Below the pieces are notes generated by a model. That model made no database searches, was not told where the DNA came from, and was given only the letters and a program-made list of their open reading frames with translations. A DNA stretch of 32,795 nt from JASLBX01 sp036373915 (GTDB lineage: Bacteria > Actinomycetota > Actinomycetes > Jiangellales > Jiangellaceae): positions 1-32,795 of the forward strand of contig DASUUU010000021.1 of NCBI GenBank assembly GCA_036373915.1, written 5' to 3'. A program made the position numbers and the translations under genes. Positions 1 to 7,736 of the stretch are shown here, piece after piece (position 1 is the stretch's first letter; the number at the start of each line of letters is the position of its first letter).

Positions 1-275
1 CCGGACTTGGTGGGTACGGCGGTGGAGTGGCGGCCGACATGACCAACCTTTCGGTGTGGAACCGCAACGATCAGCAAGCGGGTGGTCCGGGTCTGAACCG
101 GACCGGTCACATCGGCACTCACTCGAAACTCAAACTCTGGCAGCCATTCCGGCTTCGCCTCTATACAGACATTATATCGAAACACCTGTACGAGCACAAG
201 ACCAGATCTGCCTCACCTCAGCCGAGGCGGCTTGCATGACGGCCAAGTACGAGACGTGCTTAAGCCACCCTGGAG
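1..275. other. non-coding left flank downstream of lutC
   Basis: I see no convincing gene. Reading frame 1 on the plus strand is open from base 1 to a TGA at 40-42 (reads ...VGTAVEWRPT-stop). It could be the last codons of a gene entering from the left, but 13 codons are too few to be sure. The rest is noticeably more AT-rich than the surrounding genes, especially 160-200. A weak 5-bp hairpin (AGCCG 220-224, CGGCT 228-232) lies just past the lutC stop and could help end lutABC transcription. Confidence 0.4.
171..199 (-). promoter_or_regulatory. sigma70-like promoter firing leftwards out of the window
   Basis: On the minus strand there is a consensus -10 box TATAAT (complement of 171-176). 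It is preceded 17 nt upstream by TTGTGC (complement of 194-199), a partial -35 match. It sits in the AT-rich patch between lutC and the window edge and would transcribe an unseen gene to the left. Evidence is motif match only. Confidence 0.35.
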
Positions 276-908
276 TCACTCGACGAGGATGGCTTCCAGG
301 GTGCGGGGGCCGTGCACGCCTTCGATGCGTTGCAGTTCGATGTCGCTGGTCGCGCTTGGGCCGCTGATCCAGGTCAGGGGCCGGGTGGCGTCCAACCGGG
401 CAAGGGCAGCCGGGACAGAGGGAACGATGCGCTCGGAAAGCACGATGACCAAGTGGTAGTCGGGGACGAGGGTCAACGCCCGCCGTCCTTGGCCGGGCCC
501 GGCGTCCAACACGATGGTGCCTGTCTCGGCTATGGCGACCGCACAACTGGTGATGGTGCCGTCCAGGTCGTCGAGATCAGCCGGCGTGAGGATGGGATCA
601 TCAGCGACGAAGTCGACTCCAGCGGCAGCTCCGAGCCACTCGGGGGCAAGCCCGTCAGGAACGACGACGCGCCGTACGCCACGTTCGCGTAACGCGGTCG
701 CCACGGCCGCAGCGATCCCGTCCTGAGAGCAGCGCCGGACGTTCGCCCGGTAGTCGACGAGCCGCTCGGCCAGCAGGTCGACCAGGGCATCCGGACGGCG
801 CCCGTCCGTGTCGTCGGCAGTGCGGTAGTCACGGACGACTGCCGGAGGTTGGGGCCGGTCCCGCAAGGCGGTGCGAACCCGCGCCAGTACCTCGTCCCGG
901 GCGTTCAT
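276..908 (-). CDS. lutC: lactate utilization protein C (LutC/YkgG family)
   Basis: Third subunit of the LutABC L-lactate dehydrogenase complex that oxidises L-lactate to pyruvate; LutC belongs to the LUD domain family. The protein is 210 aa, normal for LutC. It starts MNARDEVLARVRTAL and contains the family pattern AVAIAETGTIVLDAGPGQG, followed by RALTLVPDYHLVIV near the C-terminus. I chose the ATG at 906-908 because homologues begin at this point. It lies 22 nt downstream of the lutB stop, separated by a duplicated copy of its own first nine codons (see the repeat at 883-934). It is the last gene of lutABC. An upstream in-frame extension to 989 would run antisense into lutB and is not credible. 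Confidence 0.85.
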   Translation of the reverse strand: MNARDEVLARVRTALRDRPQPPAVVRDYRTADDTDGRRPDALVDLLAERLVDYRANVRRCSQDGIAAAVATALRERGVRRVVVPDGLAPEWLGAAAGVDFVADDPILTPADLDDLDGTITSCAVAIAETGTIVLDAGPGQGRRALTLVPDYHLVIVLSERIVPSVPAALARLDATRPLTWISGPSATSDIELQRIEGVHGPRTLEAILVE

Positions 909-934
909 GCCAGTACCTCGTCCCGTGCGTTCAT
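883..934 (-). repeat. 26-bp tandem duplication creating a 9-codon mini-ORF between lutB and lutC
   Basis: Bases 883-908 and 909-934 are the same 26-bp unit with one mismatch (900 versus 926). Each copy ends in the reverse complement of ATGAACGC. The upstream copy puts an ATG at 932-934 that overlaps the lutB TGA (931-933) as ATGA. Its frame encodes MNARDEVLA and stops at a TGA (905-907) that overlaps the lutC ATG (906-908), again as ATGA. Because 26 is not a multiple of three, the duplication separated the original start from the gene and left a new start. Ribosomes could still pass from lutB to lutC by two coupled ATGA hand-offs. Confidence 0.85.
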
Positions 935-2388
935 CCGCGGTCCTTCCACCAGTCGCGGAAGGTCTGTTTGGGTGGCATCGGGAGGTCACGCGCGGCCGCC
1001 CACGTCGACACCGGGGGTGGCAGAATCCGCCGCCGAACCACCGGGCGTCCCCACCTGCCGAGCCGCAGCACGCGCCGCCAGCGCGATGGCTTGGCCATGG
1101 TCCACGCCGCTGCCGCCATCGCGATCCGCTCGGGCGACGGTAGGGCTCGCGGCCGGCCGGCGTCCACCACGCGCTCGCGCAGGTGGACGAGCATCGTCGG
1201 AATGTCGATCGCCACCGGACAAACGTCGTAGCAGGCGCCGCACAGGCTTGACGCGTACGGCAGTGACTTGTTGGCGGCCACCCCGGTCAGTTGCGGGCTG
1301 AGCACCGCGCCGATCGGACCCGGATACACCGACCCGTACGCGTGCCCACCGGTGCGCTCGTACACCGGACATACGTTCAGGCAGGCCGAGCAGCGGATGC
1401 AGCGCAGCGCCGAGCGTCCGTCGGGATCGGCGAGGGTGGCGGTACGGCCGTTGTCCAGCAGCACCAGGTGAAAATCCGACGGCCCGTCGCCCGGAGTCAC
1501 GCCGGTCCACATCGAGGTGTACGGGTTCATCCGCTCGGCGGTACTCGAGCGGGGGAGTAGTTGCAGGAAGACCTCGAGGTCGCGCCAGGTGGGCACGAGC
1601 TTCTCGATGCCCATGACGGTAATCAGCGTGCGCGGCAGGGTCAGGCACATCCGGCCGTTGCCCTCGGACTCCACGACGGCCAGCGTTCCGGTCTCGGCCA
1701 CGGCGAAGTTGGCGCCGGAGATCGCGACTCGCGCCGACAGGAACTTCTCGCGCAGGTGCAGCCTGGCGGCTTCGGCCAGCGCGGCGGGGTCGTCGGTGAG
1801 CCCGTCGGGCGCGGGACGGCCGGCGGCGGCCATCTCGCGGACGAAGATGTCGCGGATCTCAGTCCGGTTGCGGTGGATCGCCGGGACGAGGATGTGACTC
1901 GGCGCGTCCTTACCGAGCTGGACGATCAACTCCGCGAGATCCGTCTCCCAGGCGGCGATCCCGGCCGACTCGAGCGCCTCATTGAGTCCTATCTCCTGGG
2001 TGGCCATCGACTTGACCTTCACCACCTCGCGGGCGCCGGACGCCTGGACCAATCGCGTGACGATCGCGTTAGCCTCGCCGGCGTCCCGCGCCCAGTGCAC
2101 GGTTCCGCCGCGAGCGGTTACCTGCTCCTCGAGTTGGAGAAGGTAGCGGTCGAGGTTGGCGAGCACGTCGTCTTTGATCGCCGCCCCTGCCGCGCGCAGC
2201 TGCGCCCAATCGGGCACCTCTGCGACCGCGCGGGCCCGCTTGGTCCGGATCGTCGAGGTCGCGTGCCCGAGGTTGCCGCGCAGCTGGCTATCAGTGAGCG
2301 CTGCTCGCGCCGCATCCGGGAACGGCCGGCCGCTGCTCAGATGACCCACGCCGGCCGGCGCCGTCGGAAGCCCCAGGAACGTCGTCAT
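931..2388 (-). CDS. lutB: lactate utilization iron-sulfur protein LutB
   Basis: Iron-sulfur subunit of the LutABC L-lactate oxidation complex. The predicted protein is 485 aa, the usual LutB length. An N-terminal LUD-type region carries GANFAVAETGTLAVVESEGN. A C-terminal ferredoxin-like region holds two cysteine clusters, CIRCSACLNVCP and CGACYDVCP, expected to bind 4Fe-4S centres. The ATG at 2386-2388 overlaps the lutA TGA (2385-2387) in the four bases ATGA, so translation is probably coupled; the longer open frame to 2595 is antisense to lutA. Downstream it touches the duplicated lutC start. No damage is visible. Confidence 0.92.
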   Translation of the reverse strand: MTTFLGLPTAPAGVGHLSSGRPFPDAARAALTDSQLRGNLGHATSTIRTKRARAVAEVPDWAQLRAAGAAIKDDVLANLDRYLLQLEEQVTARGGTVHWARDAGEANAIVTRLVQASGAREVVKVKSMATQEIGLNEALESAGIAAWETDLAELIVQLGKDAPSHILVPAIHRNRTEIRDIFVREMAAAGRPAPDGLTDDPAALAEAARLHLREKFLSARVAISGANFAVAETGTLAVVESEGNGRMCLTLPRTLITVMGIEKLVPTWRDLEVFLQLLPRSSTAERMNPYTSMWTGVTPGDGPSDFHLVLLDNGRTATLADPDGRSALRCIRCSACLNVCPVYERTGGHAYGSVYPGPIGAVLSPQLTGVAANKSLPYASSLCGACYDVCPVAIDIPTMLVHLRERVVDAGRPRALPSPERIAMAAAAWTMAKPSRWRRVLRLGRWGRPVVRRRILPPPVSTWAAARDLPMPPKQTFRDWWKDRG

Positions 2389-3110
2389 GTCGCCGCCAGG
2401 ATCTCGGCCAGGTGGACCGGACGTACGCCGGAGCGCAGGCGCGACAGCCCGCCGCCGATGTGCATCAGGCACGAGGAGTCGCCTGCCGTGATGACCTCGG
2501 CGTCCGTGGCCAGGATGTTGGTCATCTTGTCCGCCAGCATGGCGGTCGACACGTCGGCGTTCTTCAGTGCGAACGTCCCACCGAAGCCGCAGCACTGGTC
2601 CGCGTCGGGCAGCTCGACCAGGTCCAGCCCACGCACGGCGCGCAGCAGTCGCAGCGGCTTATCCTCGACGCGCAGGAGCCGCAACGAGTGGCAGGTGGGG
2701 TGGTAGGTGACGCGGTGCGGGAACCGCGCGCCGACATCCTCGACGCCGAGCACGTCGACAAGAAACTCCGACAGCTCGTACACCCGGCGAGAGACGTCGT
2801 CGACCCGCGCGGCCAGGGCCTCGTCGCCCATCCGGTGGGCAACGGCGGGGTGCTGGTGCCGGACCGAGCCGACGCAGGAGCCGGAGGGAGCCACGATCGC
2901 GTCGTATCCGGCGAACGCCTCGGCGAAGTTGCGCACCATCGGCCGGGCTTCGCGGGAGTAGCCGGTGTTGAGGTGCATCTGGCCGCAGCACGTCTGGTCC
3001 AGCGGCACGTCAACCTGGTGGCCGAGCCGCTCGAGCAACCTCACGGTCGCCTTGCCGACGTCCGGGAACAACCCGTCGACGAGGCAGGTGATGAACAGCG
3101 CGATCTTCAT
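2385..3110 (-). CDS. lutA: lactate utilization protein LutA (CCG-domain Fe-S oxidoreductase)
   Basis: First gene of lutABC, 241 aa. It has the two cysteine-rich CCG motifs typical of LutA/GlpC/HdrB-type subunits, TCCGQMHLNTGY and QCCGFGGTFA. The start MKIALFITCLVDGLFP matches the conserved LutA N-terminus, so the ATG at 3108-3110 is secure even though no Shine-Dalgarno sequence lies just before it. The nearest one, AGGAGG (complement of 3136-3141), is about 25 nt upstream and precedes a six-codon TTG frame whose TGA overlaps the lutA ATG. The gene lies 47 nt past the stop of a LacI-type regulator remnant. That remnant may once have been co-transcribed with or controlled this operon. Confidence 0.92.
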   Translation of the reverse strand: MKIALFITCLVDGLFPDVGKATVRLLERLGHQVDVPLDQTCCGQMHLNTGYSREARPMVRNFAEAFAGYDAIVAPSGSCVGSVRHQHPAVAHRMGDEALAARVDDVSRRVYELSEFLVDVLGVEDVGARFPHRVTYHPTCHSLRLLRVEDKPLRLLRAVRGLDLVELPDADQCCGFGGTFALKNADVSTAMLADKMTNILATDAEVITAGDSSCLMHIGGGLSRLRSGVRPVHLAEILAAT

Positions 3111-3157
3111 ACCAGAGCTGGCCCCAAGCTGATCGCCTCCTGTGGTCGAGCTACACG

Positions 3158-3319
3158 CTAGTGGTCGCCGACGGGCTCACTCGACTCTCGAACGATCAGC
3201 TCAGGCTGGAACACAACTTGACGATGCGCGTGCCGACCACCGTTGTCGACCTCGTCGAGCAACAACTCCATAGCGGTTCGACCAAGCTGCTCTCGCGGCT
3301 GGCGAACCGACGATAGGGG
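3158..3319 (-). pseudogene. C-terminal remnant of a LacI-family regulator
   Basis: About 53 codons on the minus strand end in TAG (3158-3160) and read PLSSVRQPREQLGRTAMELLL followed by HRQVVFQPELIVRES. This is the C-terminal signature of LacI/PurR-type sugar-responsive repressors. The DNA-binding domain and nearly all of the sugar-binding domain are missing. Beyond ~3319 the frame is only the antisense of the rhamnulokinase start. The junction with rhaB lies at about 3320-3344, so a deletion seems to have fused the regulator tail to the neighbourhood of rhaB. It probably regulated the rhamnose and lactate genes here. Confidence 0.75.
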
Positions 3320-3344
3320 CACCGCCGCCGCCTCCTCCGCTGAG

Positions 3345-4708
3345 ATGCCTCGTCCAGTTGCCGTTGCCGCCGTCGATCTCGGGGCGTCCAGCGGACGGGT
3401 CATGGTGGGCCAGGTCGGGCCGAACTCGCTGGAATTGGTCGAGACGCACCGGTTTCAGAACGTTCCTCTCACCGTGCTCGGCTCTCTGCACTGGGACACC
3501 CTCTCGCTCTACCGTGAGATTCTCGACGGCCTGCGCGTGGCCGCCAAGATTGCTCCCGACCTGGCCAGCGTCGGGATAGATTCATGGGCGGTCGACTACG
3601 GGTTGCTGGACGACCGTGGCGTCCTGCTGTCGAACCCGGTGCACTACCGGGACGGGCGCACCACAGGTGTCATGGCCAAGCCGAGACCATGCTGATGATC
3701 CCTGATCTGATCACGTACTGGCTAACGGGAAAGATCGGCGTCGAGATCACTAACGCCTCGACCACTCAACTGTTCGATGTCCGCGCCCGGACCTGGGCTC
3801 GGGACGTCATTGAGCGAGCAGGCCTGCCCGTGAGAATCTTCCCCGACCTGCACCCGCCGGGTACCCAGATCAGTGCGCTGGTCGAGGGGGTTCGGAACCA
3901 GCCCGGAGTTTCGGCCGGAACGGTCGTCACCGCGGCCGGTTCGCACGACACCGCGTCAGCCGTGGCCGCGGTGCCCGCACGTGGTGAGAACTTTGCCTAC
4001 ATCTCGTGCGGAACCTGGTCGTTGGTGGGTCTTGAACTCGATCAGCCAGTGCTCTCCGAGGCCGGCCGGATCGCCAACTTCACCAACGAGGCCGGCGTCG
4101 ACGGCAAGATTCGTTACCTCCGCAACGTCATGGGCCTGTGGTTGCTGCAGGACAGCCTCCGCACCTGGGAACTGGCTGGGCAATCGGTCGACCTGCGTGC
4201 GCTGATCGCAGCGGCCGCGGAGTTGCCCCCATTGACGCGGGTGATCGACCCCGACCGCGCCGAGTTCCTGCCGCCCGGGGATATGCCGAGCCGGATCGCG
4301 TCGGCCTGCACTCGCACAGGCCAGTCATCACCCCGGACCCCCGCGGAGACGGTGCGCTGCATCCTGGACAGCCTTGCCGTCGCTTACCGGCGCGCCGTGC
4401 GCCAGGCCGCCGAGCTCGCCGGCCGCCAGGTCGATGTCATCCATCTCGTCGGAGGTGGCGCGCAGAACGATCTGTTGTGCCAGTTGACGGCCGATGCGTG
4501 CGGTGTGCCGGTTCTCGCGGGCCCGGTAGAGGCCACCGCGCTAGGGAACGTCCTTGTTCAGGCCCGCGCGCTCGGAGCCGTCGATGGCGACCTCGACGCC
4601 ATGCGGTCGCTCGTCTCGCGTACCCAGCGAATCGTCCGCTACGAGCCTCGTGGCGACGACGGCGCCTGGGCGCTCGCCGAAAGCCGGGTCTACGCAGGAT
4701 CCTCGTGA
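3345..4708 (+). pseudogene. rhaB: rhamnulokinase, broken by internal deletion and frameshift
   Basis: FGGY-family sugar kinase; intact RhaB phosphorylates L-rhamnulose. The first part (3345-~3690) reads MPRPVAVAAVDLGASSGRV (the ATP-site start), SVGIDSWAVDYGLLD and HYRDGRTTGVMAK, then stops at TGA 3693-3695. In another frame, from about 3684, the protein resumes AETMLMIPDLITYWLTG and continues through SHDTASAV, ISCGTWSLVGLE, VMGLWLLQDSLRTWELAG and VHLVGGGAQNDLLCQ-type motifs to TGA 4706-4708. Intact family members have roughly 40-46 more residues between GVMxK and xLMIPD. An internal segment not divisible by three is therefore lost. There is no good Shine-Dalgarno before 3345. I judge the gene non-functional. 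Confidence 0.85.
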
Positions 4709-4752
4709 TCCGAGAGCGGTCATGGCCTTGCGAGCCGCGTGCGGTGTCGCGC

Positions 4753-4768
4753 TAACTTAGGCCGCGTG
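4753..4768 (+). promoter_or_regulatory. leaderless-type -10 box for the DUF3105 gene
   Basis: TAACTT at 4753-4758 matches the actinobacterial -10 pattern TANNNT and is followed by exactly 7 nt before the GTG at 4766-4768. Transcription would start at or next to the start codon. No Shine-Dalgarno sequence is present. A possible -35 (TTGCGA, 4728-4733) is 19 nt upstream of the -10 box. Confidence 0.5.
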
Positions 4769-5464
4769 AGCAAGGGTGGGAAGCAGAAGCAGGCCGCACG
4801 CGGAACGCAACCGAAGCAGAAGCCGGCCGAACGCGCCGCGCAGAGCAGGGCCGCGAAGCAGAAGCAAGCCGAGCGCGCCGCGCAGCGCAAGGCTGAACGT
4901 GAGCGAATAAAGCGGCGGCAACGCCTTCGGCGGTACGGCATCATCGGGCTGATCGTGGTGCTGCTGGCCGGCGCGCTGGCCACGGCCATCATCCTGGACC
5001 GGCGGGAAGCCAACCGCATCGAGGGCCTGCTGTCGTTCAGCAGCCTGAGTCGCGACCACGTCGAAGACCCGGTCGAGTACGACCAGTCTCCACCGGTGGG
5101 CGGCGCCCACTCGGCCACTCCCATGACTTGCGGTGTTTACACGGAGCCGATTCCCGAAGAGAACGTCGTGCACTCGCTGGAGCATGGCGCGGTCTGGATC
5201 ACCTACCGGCCCGATCTCCCCGAAGCTGACATCGATGCCCTCGAGTCCTTCGTGCAGGCGCAGGAACCTGCCGACCAGGACCACCTACTGCTCAGCCCGT
5301 ACGAAGGTAATCCAGGACCCGTCGTGGCTTCCGCATGGGGCCGGCAGGTTGTCCTGTTCGGCCCGAACGACCCGCGGCTCGAACAGTTCACCGACCAGTT
5401 CATCCGAGGCAGCCAGGCCCCGGAGGCCGGATCGCCCTGTGATGGCGTCACTATGAACGAGTAA
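4766..5464 (+). CDS. DUF3105 family membrane-anchored protein
   Basis: 232 aa; function unknown. Residues 1-56 are a highly basic, Ala/Gln/Lys-rich cytoplasmic tail (KQKQA, AERAAQ and RKAERERIKRR repeats, probably helical). Residues ~57-77 form one membrane segment, and the rest lies outside the cell. The outer domain has the DUF3105 signature: PPVGGAHSATPMTCGVYTEP, then VVHSLEHGAVWITYRP, and GRQVVLFGP. Conserved His and Cys residues are present. I place the start at GTG 4766, seven nt after a -10 box, not at the ATG at 4739, which precedes that box. It stands alone and converges on the bcp gene with 10 nt between stops. Confidence 0.85.
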   Translation: MSKGGKQKQAARGTQPKQKPAERAAQSRAAKQKQAERAAQRKAERERIKRRQRLRRYGIIGLIVVLLAGALATAIILDRREANRIEGLLSFSSLSRDHVEDPVEYDQSPPVGGAHSATPMTCGVYTEPIPEENVVHSLEHGAVWITYRPDLPEADIDALESFVQAQEPADQDHLLLSPYEGNPGPVVASAWGRQVVLFGPNDPRLEQFTDQFIRGSQAPEAGSPCDGVTMNE

Positions 5465-5474
5465 CGAGTAACCG

Positions 5475-5945
5475 TCACGACGTGGCGGTGAGCTCATTGA
5501 CCACGGCGAGTGCGCCGTCCACGTGACCGCCGATGTTGGTCATGGACGAGAAAATGTGCCGGACGATGCCGTCGCGGTCGATCACGTACGTGACCCGGCC
5601 AGGCAGCAGTCCGAAGCTGGACTTGACGCCGTAGCGCTTGCGCACCCGGCCGCCGTCGTCACTGACGAGCGCGAAGGGCACTCGGTGCGCGGCGCCGAAC
5701 CTTTCATGCGACGCCACGGAATCCGAGCTGATGCCGATCACCTCCGCCCCCGCGTCGGTGAAGACCTCGTAGCTGTCGCGGAATGCGCACGCCTCGGCCG
5801 TACAGCCGGGCGTCTCGTCCTTCGGGTAGAAGTACAGGACGACGACCCGCTTGCCGCGGTAGTCGCTCAGGCGAATGGTCTCACCGGTGTGGGCTGGTAG
5901 TTCGAAGTCGGGTGCGTTGTCACCAACGCGCACGCTGGCAGGCAT
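5475..5945 (-). CDS. bcp: thioredoxin-dependent peroxiredoxin, BCP/PrxQ type
   Basis: Thiol peroxidase that reduces H2O2 and organic hydroperoxides in the cytoplasm. 156 aa, typical for the family. The thioredoxin fold begins with APDFELPAHTG. The active site PGCTAEACAFRD carries the peroxidatic Cys48 and, five residues on, Cys53 as the resolving cysteine (PrxQ arrangement). YFYPKDETPGCT is a strong family match. It is divergent from the receiver/TrxR-like fusion at 6021, so a redox theme may be shared, though each has its own promoter. The start ATG is 6 nt from a TAAGTT -10 box, suggesting a leaderless message. Confidence 0.93.
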   Translation of the reverse strand: MPASVRVGDNAPDFELPAHTGETIRLSDYRGKRVVVLYFYPKDETPGCTAEACAFRDSYEVFTDAGAEVIGISSDSVASHERFGAAHRVPFALVSDDGGRVRKRYGVKSSFGLLPGRVTYVIDRDGIVRHIFSSMTNIGGHVDGALAVVNELTATS

Positions 5946-5951
5946 ACCTTG

Positions 5952-5957
5952 AACTTA
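5952..5957 (-). promoter_or_regulatory. -10 box of bcp, leaderless type
   Basis: The complement of 5952-5957 reads TAAGTT (TANNNT) and lies 6 nt upstream of the bcp ATG (5943-5945). The AAGG close to the ATG is too near to act as a Shine-Dalgarno. On the other strand of the same intergenic space, TACACT (5978-5983) is a candidate -10 for the divergent gene at 6021. Confidence 0.4.
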
Positions 5958-6020
5958 TAGGGGACGCTCCCGCGCCGTACACTCCAAAACAGGCGGCATG
6001 GGTCCGTCGAGGGGGGCGGC

Positions 6021-7736
6021 ATGATCTCGGCCAATTCTGGCCGTCCGGTGCTGGTCGTCGTGGACGACGACGCTGATTCGAACGAGCACATCGGCAACCA
6101 GCTTCGGCGCCGGTACGGCAACGACTACGACATCGTCACGGAGACATCGATCGCAACCGGGCTGGAGTCGCTGGCTCGGCTCAAGGACGATGGCGCTGCG
6201 GTCGCGTTGGTGATGTGCAACCGAGCCGGCATTACCGGCGGCGATGACGACTTCTTCCGGCGAGTACGGACGCTCCATCCCGAGGCGAAGCGCGTGCTGC
6301 TCGTTGAGTGGGGGGCATGGGCCGACCGGGCAACCGCCGACACCATCCACCGGCTGATGGCGCTCGGCCAGATCGACTACTACGGGATCAAACCGTGGCG
6401 GTCGCCGGACGAGTACTTTCACCGCACCGTCACGGAGTTCCTGCTTGAGTGGGAGCGGGCGGTTTCGACCGTACGCCGAGAGGTGACGATCGTCGGCGCG
6501 CAGTGGTCGTCGCGATCTCACGAGCTGCGCAGCCTGCTCGTACGTAACGGAGTGCCACACGTCTTCCATGACATTGCCAGCCCGGAGGGCAGGTCCCTGC
6601 TGCGCGAGGCGGGCCGGCCCGACAGTGACCGGCCGGTCGTGCTGCTGCACGACGGCAGGGTGCTCGTCGACCCGTCCAACACCGAACTCGTCGCCGCCTA
6701 CGGTGTCAGTACGGAGCTGGCCGCTGGCGCAACGGCGGAGTTCGATTTGATCATCGTCGGCGCTGGTCCAGCCGGCCTCGCGGCAGCGGTGTACGCCTCG
6801 TCGGAAGGGCTGCGGACGCTGGTTGTCGAACGCGAGTCGATCGGCGGCCAGGCCGGCTCGAGTTCGTTGATCCGCAACTACCTGGGCTTTCCCCGTGGCG
6901 TCACCGGCGCAGAGCTGGCCCAGCGCGCCTACCAGCAGGCGTGGGTCTTCGGGACGAGCTTCCTGCTGACTCGCGAGGTCACCGAACTCAGCAGCCGGGA
7001 CGGATGGCACGTCCTGCGAACGCTCGACGGTACGGAGGCAAGGTCGCGTGCGGTCGTGCTCGCCACGGGCGTCAGGTACCGGCGCATCGACGTACCCGAG
7101 CTCGAAGGCTTCGAGGGTGCCGGGGTCTACTACGGAGCGTCGGTGTCCGAGGCGCGGGCGCTCGCCGGTGCGGATGTGTTCGTGGTCGGAGGCGGCAACT
7201 CGGCCGGCCAGGCCGCGCTCCACCTCGCCCGCTACGCCCGGAAGGTCACCGTGCTCGTGCGCGGTTCGACGCTGGCCGACAGCATGTCGCGGTACCTGAT
7301 CGATCAGATCGACGCCGCCGGGATCGATGTCAGGTTCGACACCGAGGTCGTGGGCGGCGGCGGCGACACCCGGCTGGAGTGGTTGACCCTGCGGGACCGG
7401 CGCACGAACGACACCCGACGCGAACCCGCGGCCGCGCTGTTCATCCTTATCGGCGCGTCACCGCGCACGAGCTGGCTGCCCCGGCAGATCGAGCGCGACA
7501 AGTGGGGATACGTCCTCACCGGCCCGGACGTGGTGAGCAGCCACGAGGCGAGCCGGTGGCCGCTGGAGAGGCCACCGCAGATGCTGGAGACGTGTGTCCC
7601 CGGCATCTTCGCGGTGGGTGATGTCCGGCGGCGGTCGGTGAAGCGCGTGGCCTCGGCGGTCGGCGAGGGCTCGGTCGTGATCCAGCAGGTCCACGAGTTT
7701 CTTGCCTCGGCGCAGGTGGGCGCGGAGGACCGATGA
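6021..7736 (+). CDS. fused receiver-like / glutaredoxin-like / thioredoxin-reductase-like FAD protein
   Basis: 571 aa with three parts. Residues ~9-145 resemble a response-regulator receiver: acidic pocket DDD at 15-17 and Lys124 in YGIKPW. The phosphoacceptor position falls in VMCNRAG (64-70) and is not Asp. Residues ~152-230 resemble glutaredoxin/thioredoxin folds but have QWSSRSH where CxxC would be. Residues ~241-565 are a TrxB-like flavoprotein: FAD motif IVGAGPAGLAAA, NAD(P)H motif VVGGGNSAGQAA, and GIFAVGDVR. In TrxB the redox CxxC follows the second fold; here the equivalent is GVYYGASVSEA. Only two cysteines (66, 525) exist. It likely oxidises NAD(P)H without a disulfide relay; its partner is unknown. 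A purine-rich Shine-Dalgarno (GAGGGGGG) precedes ATG 6021. Its stop overlaps the cyclase start (ATGA). Confidence 0.88.
   Translation: MISANSGRPVLVVVDDDADSNEHIGNQLRRRYGNDYDIVTETSIATGLESLARLKDDGAAVALVMCNRAGITGGDDDFFRRVRTLHPEAKRVLLVEWGAWADRATADTIHRLMALGQIDYYGIKPWRSPDEYFHRTVTEFLLEWERAVSTVRREVTIVGAQWSSRSHELRSLLVRNGVPHVFHDIASPEGRSLLREAGRPDSDRPVVLLHDGRVLVDPSNTELVAAYGVSTELAAGATAEFDLIIVGAGPAGLAAAVYASSEGLRTLVVERESIGGQAGSSSLIRNYLGFPRGVTGAELAQRAYQQAWVFGTSFLLTREVTELSSRDGWHVLRTLDGTEARSRAVVLATGVRYRRIDVPELEGFEGAGVYYGASVSEARALAGADVFVVGGGNSAGQAALHLARYARKVTVLVRGSTLADSMSRYLIDQIDAAGIDVRFDTEVVGGGGDTRLEWLTLRDRRTNDTRREPAAALFILIGASPRTSWLPRQIERDKWGYVLTGPDVVSSHEASRWPLERPPQMLETCVPGIFAVGDVRRRSVKRVASAVGEGSVVIQQVHEFLASAQVGAEDR

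Noticed and set aside
27..367. Small plus-strand open frames at the left edge (27-239, 56-367)
   Set aside because: No ribosome site, no recognisable domain, and the second overlaps the 3' end of lutC in antisense.
1561..2706. Long plus-strand open frame antisense to lutB/lutA
   Set aside because: A shadow of GC-rich codon bias; lutB and lutA have clear motifs on the other strand.
3345..4708. Programmed frameshift restoring a working rhamnulokinase
   Set aside because: The frame change coincides with loss of ~40-46 residues that the family needs, and there is no slippery sequence at the junction.
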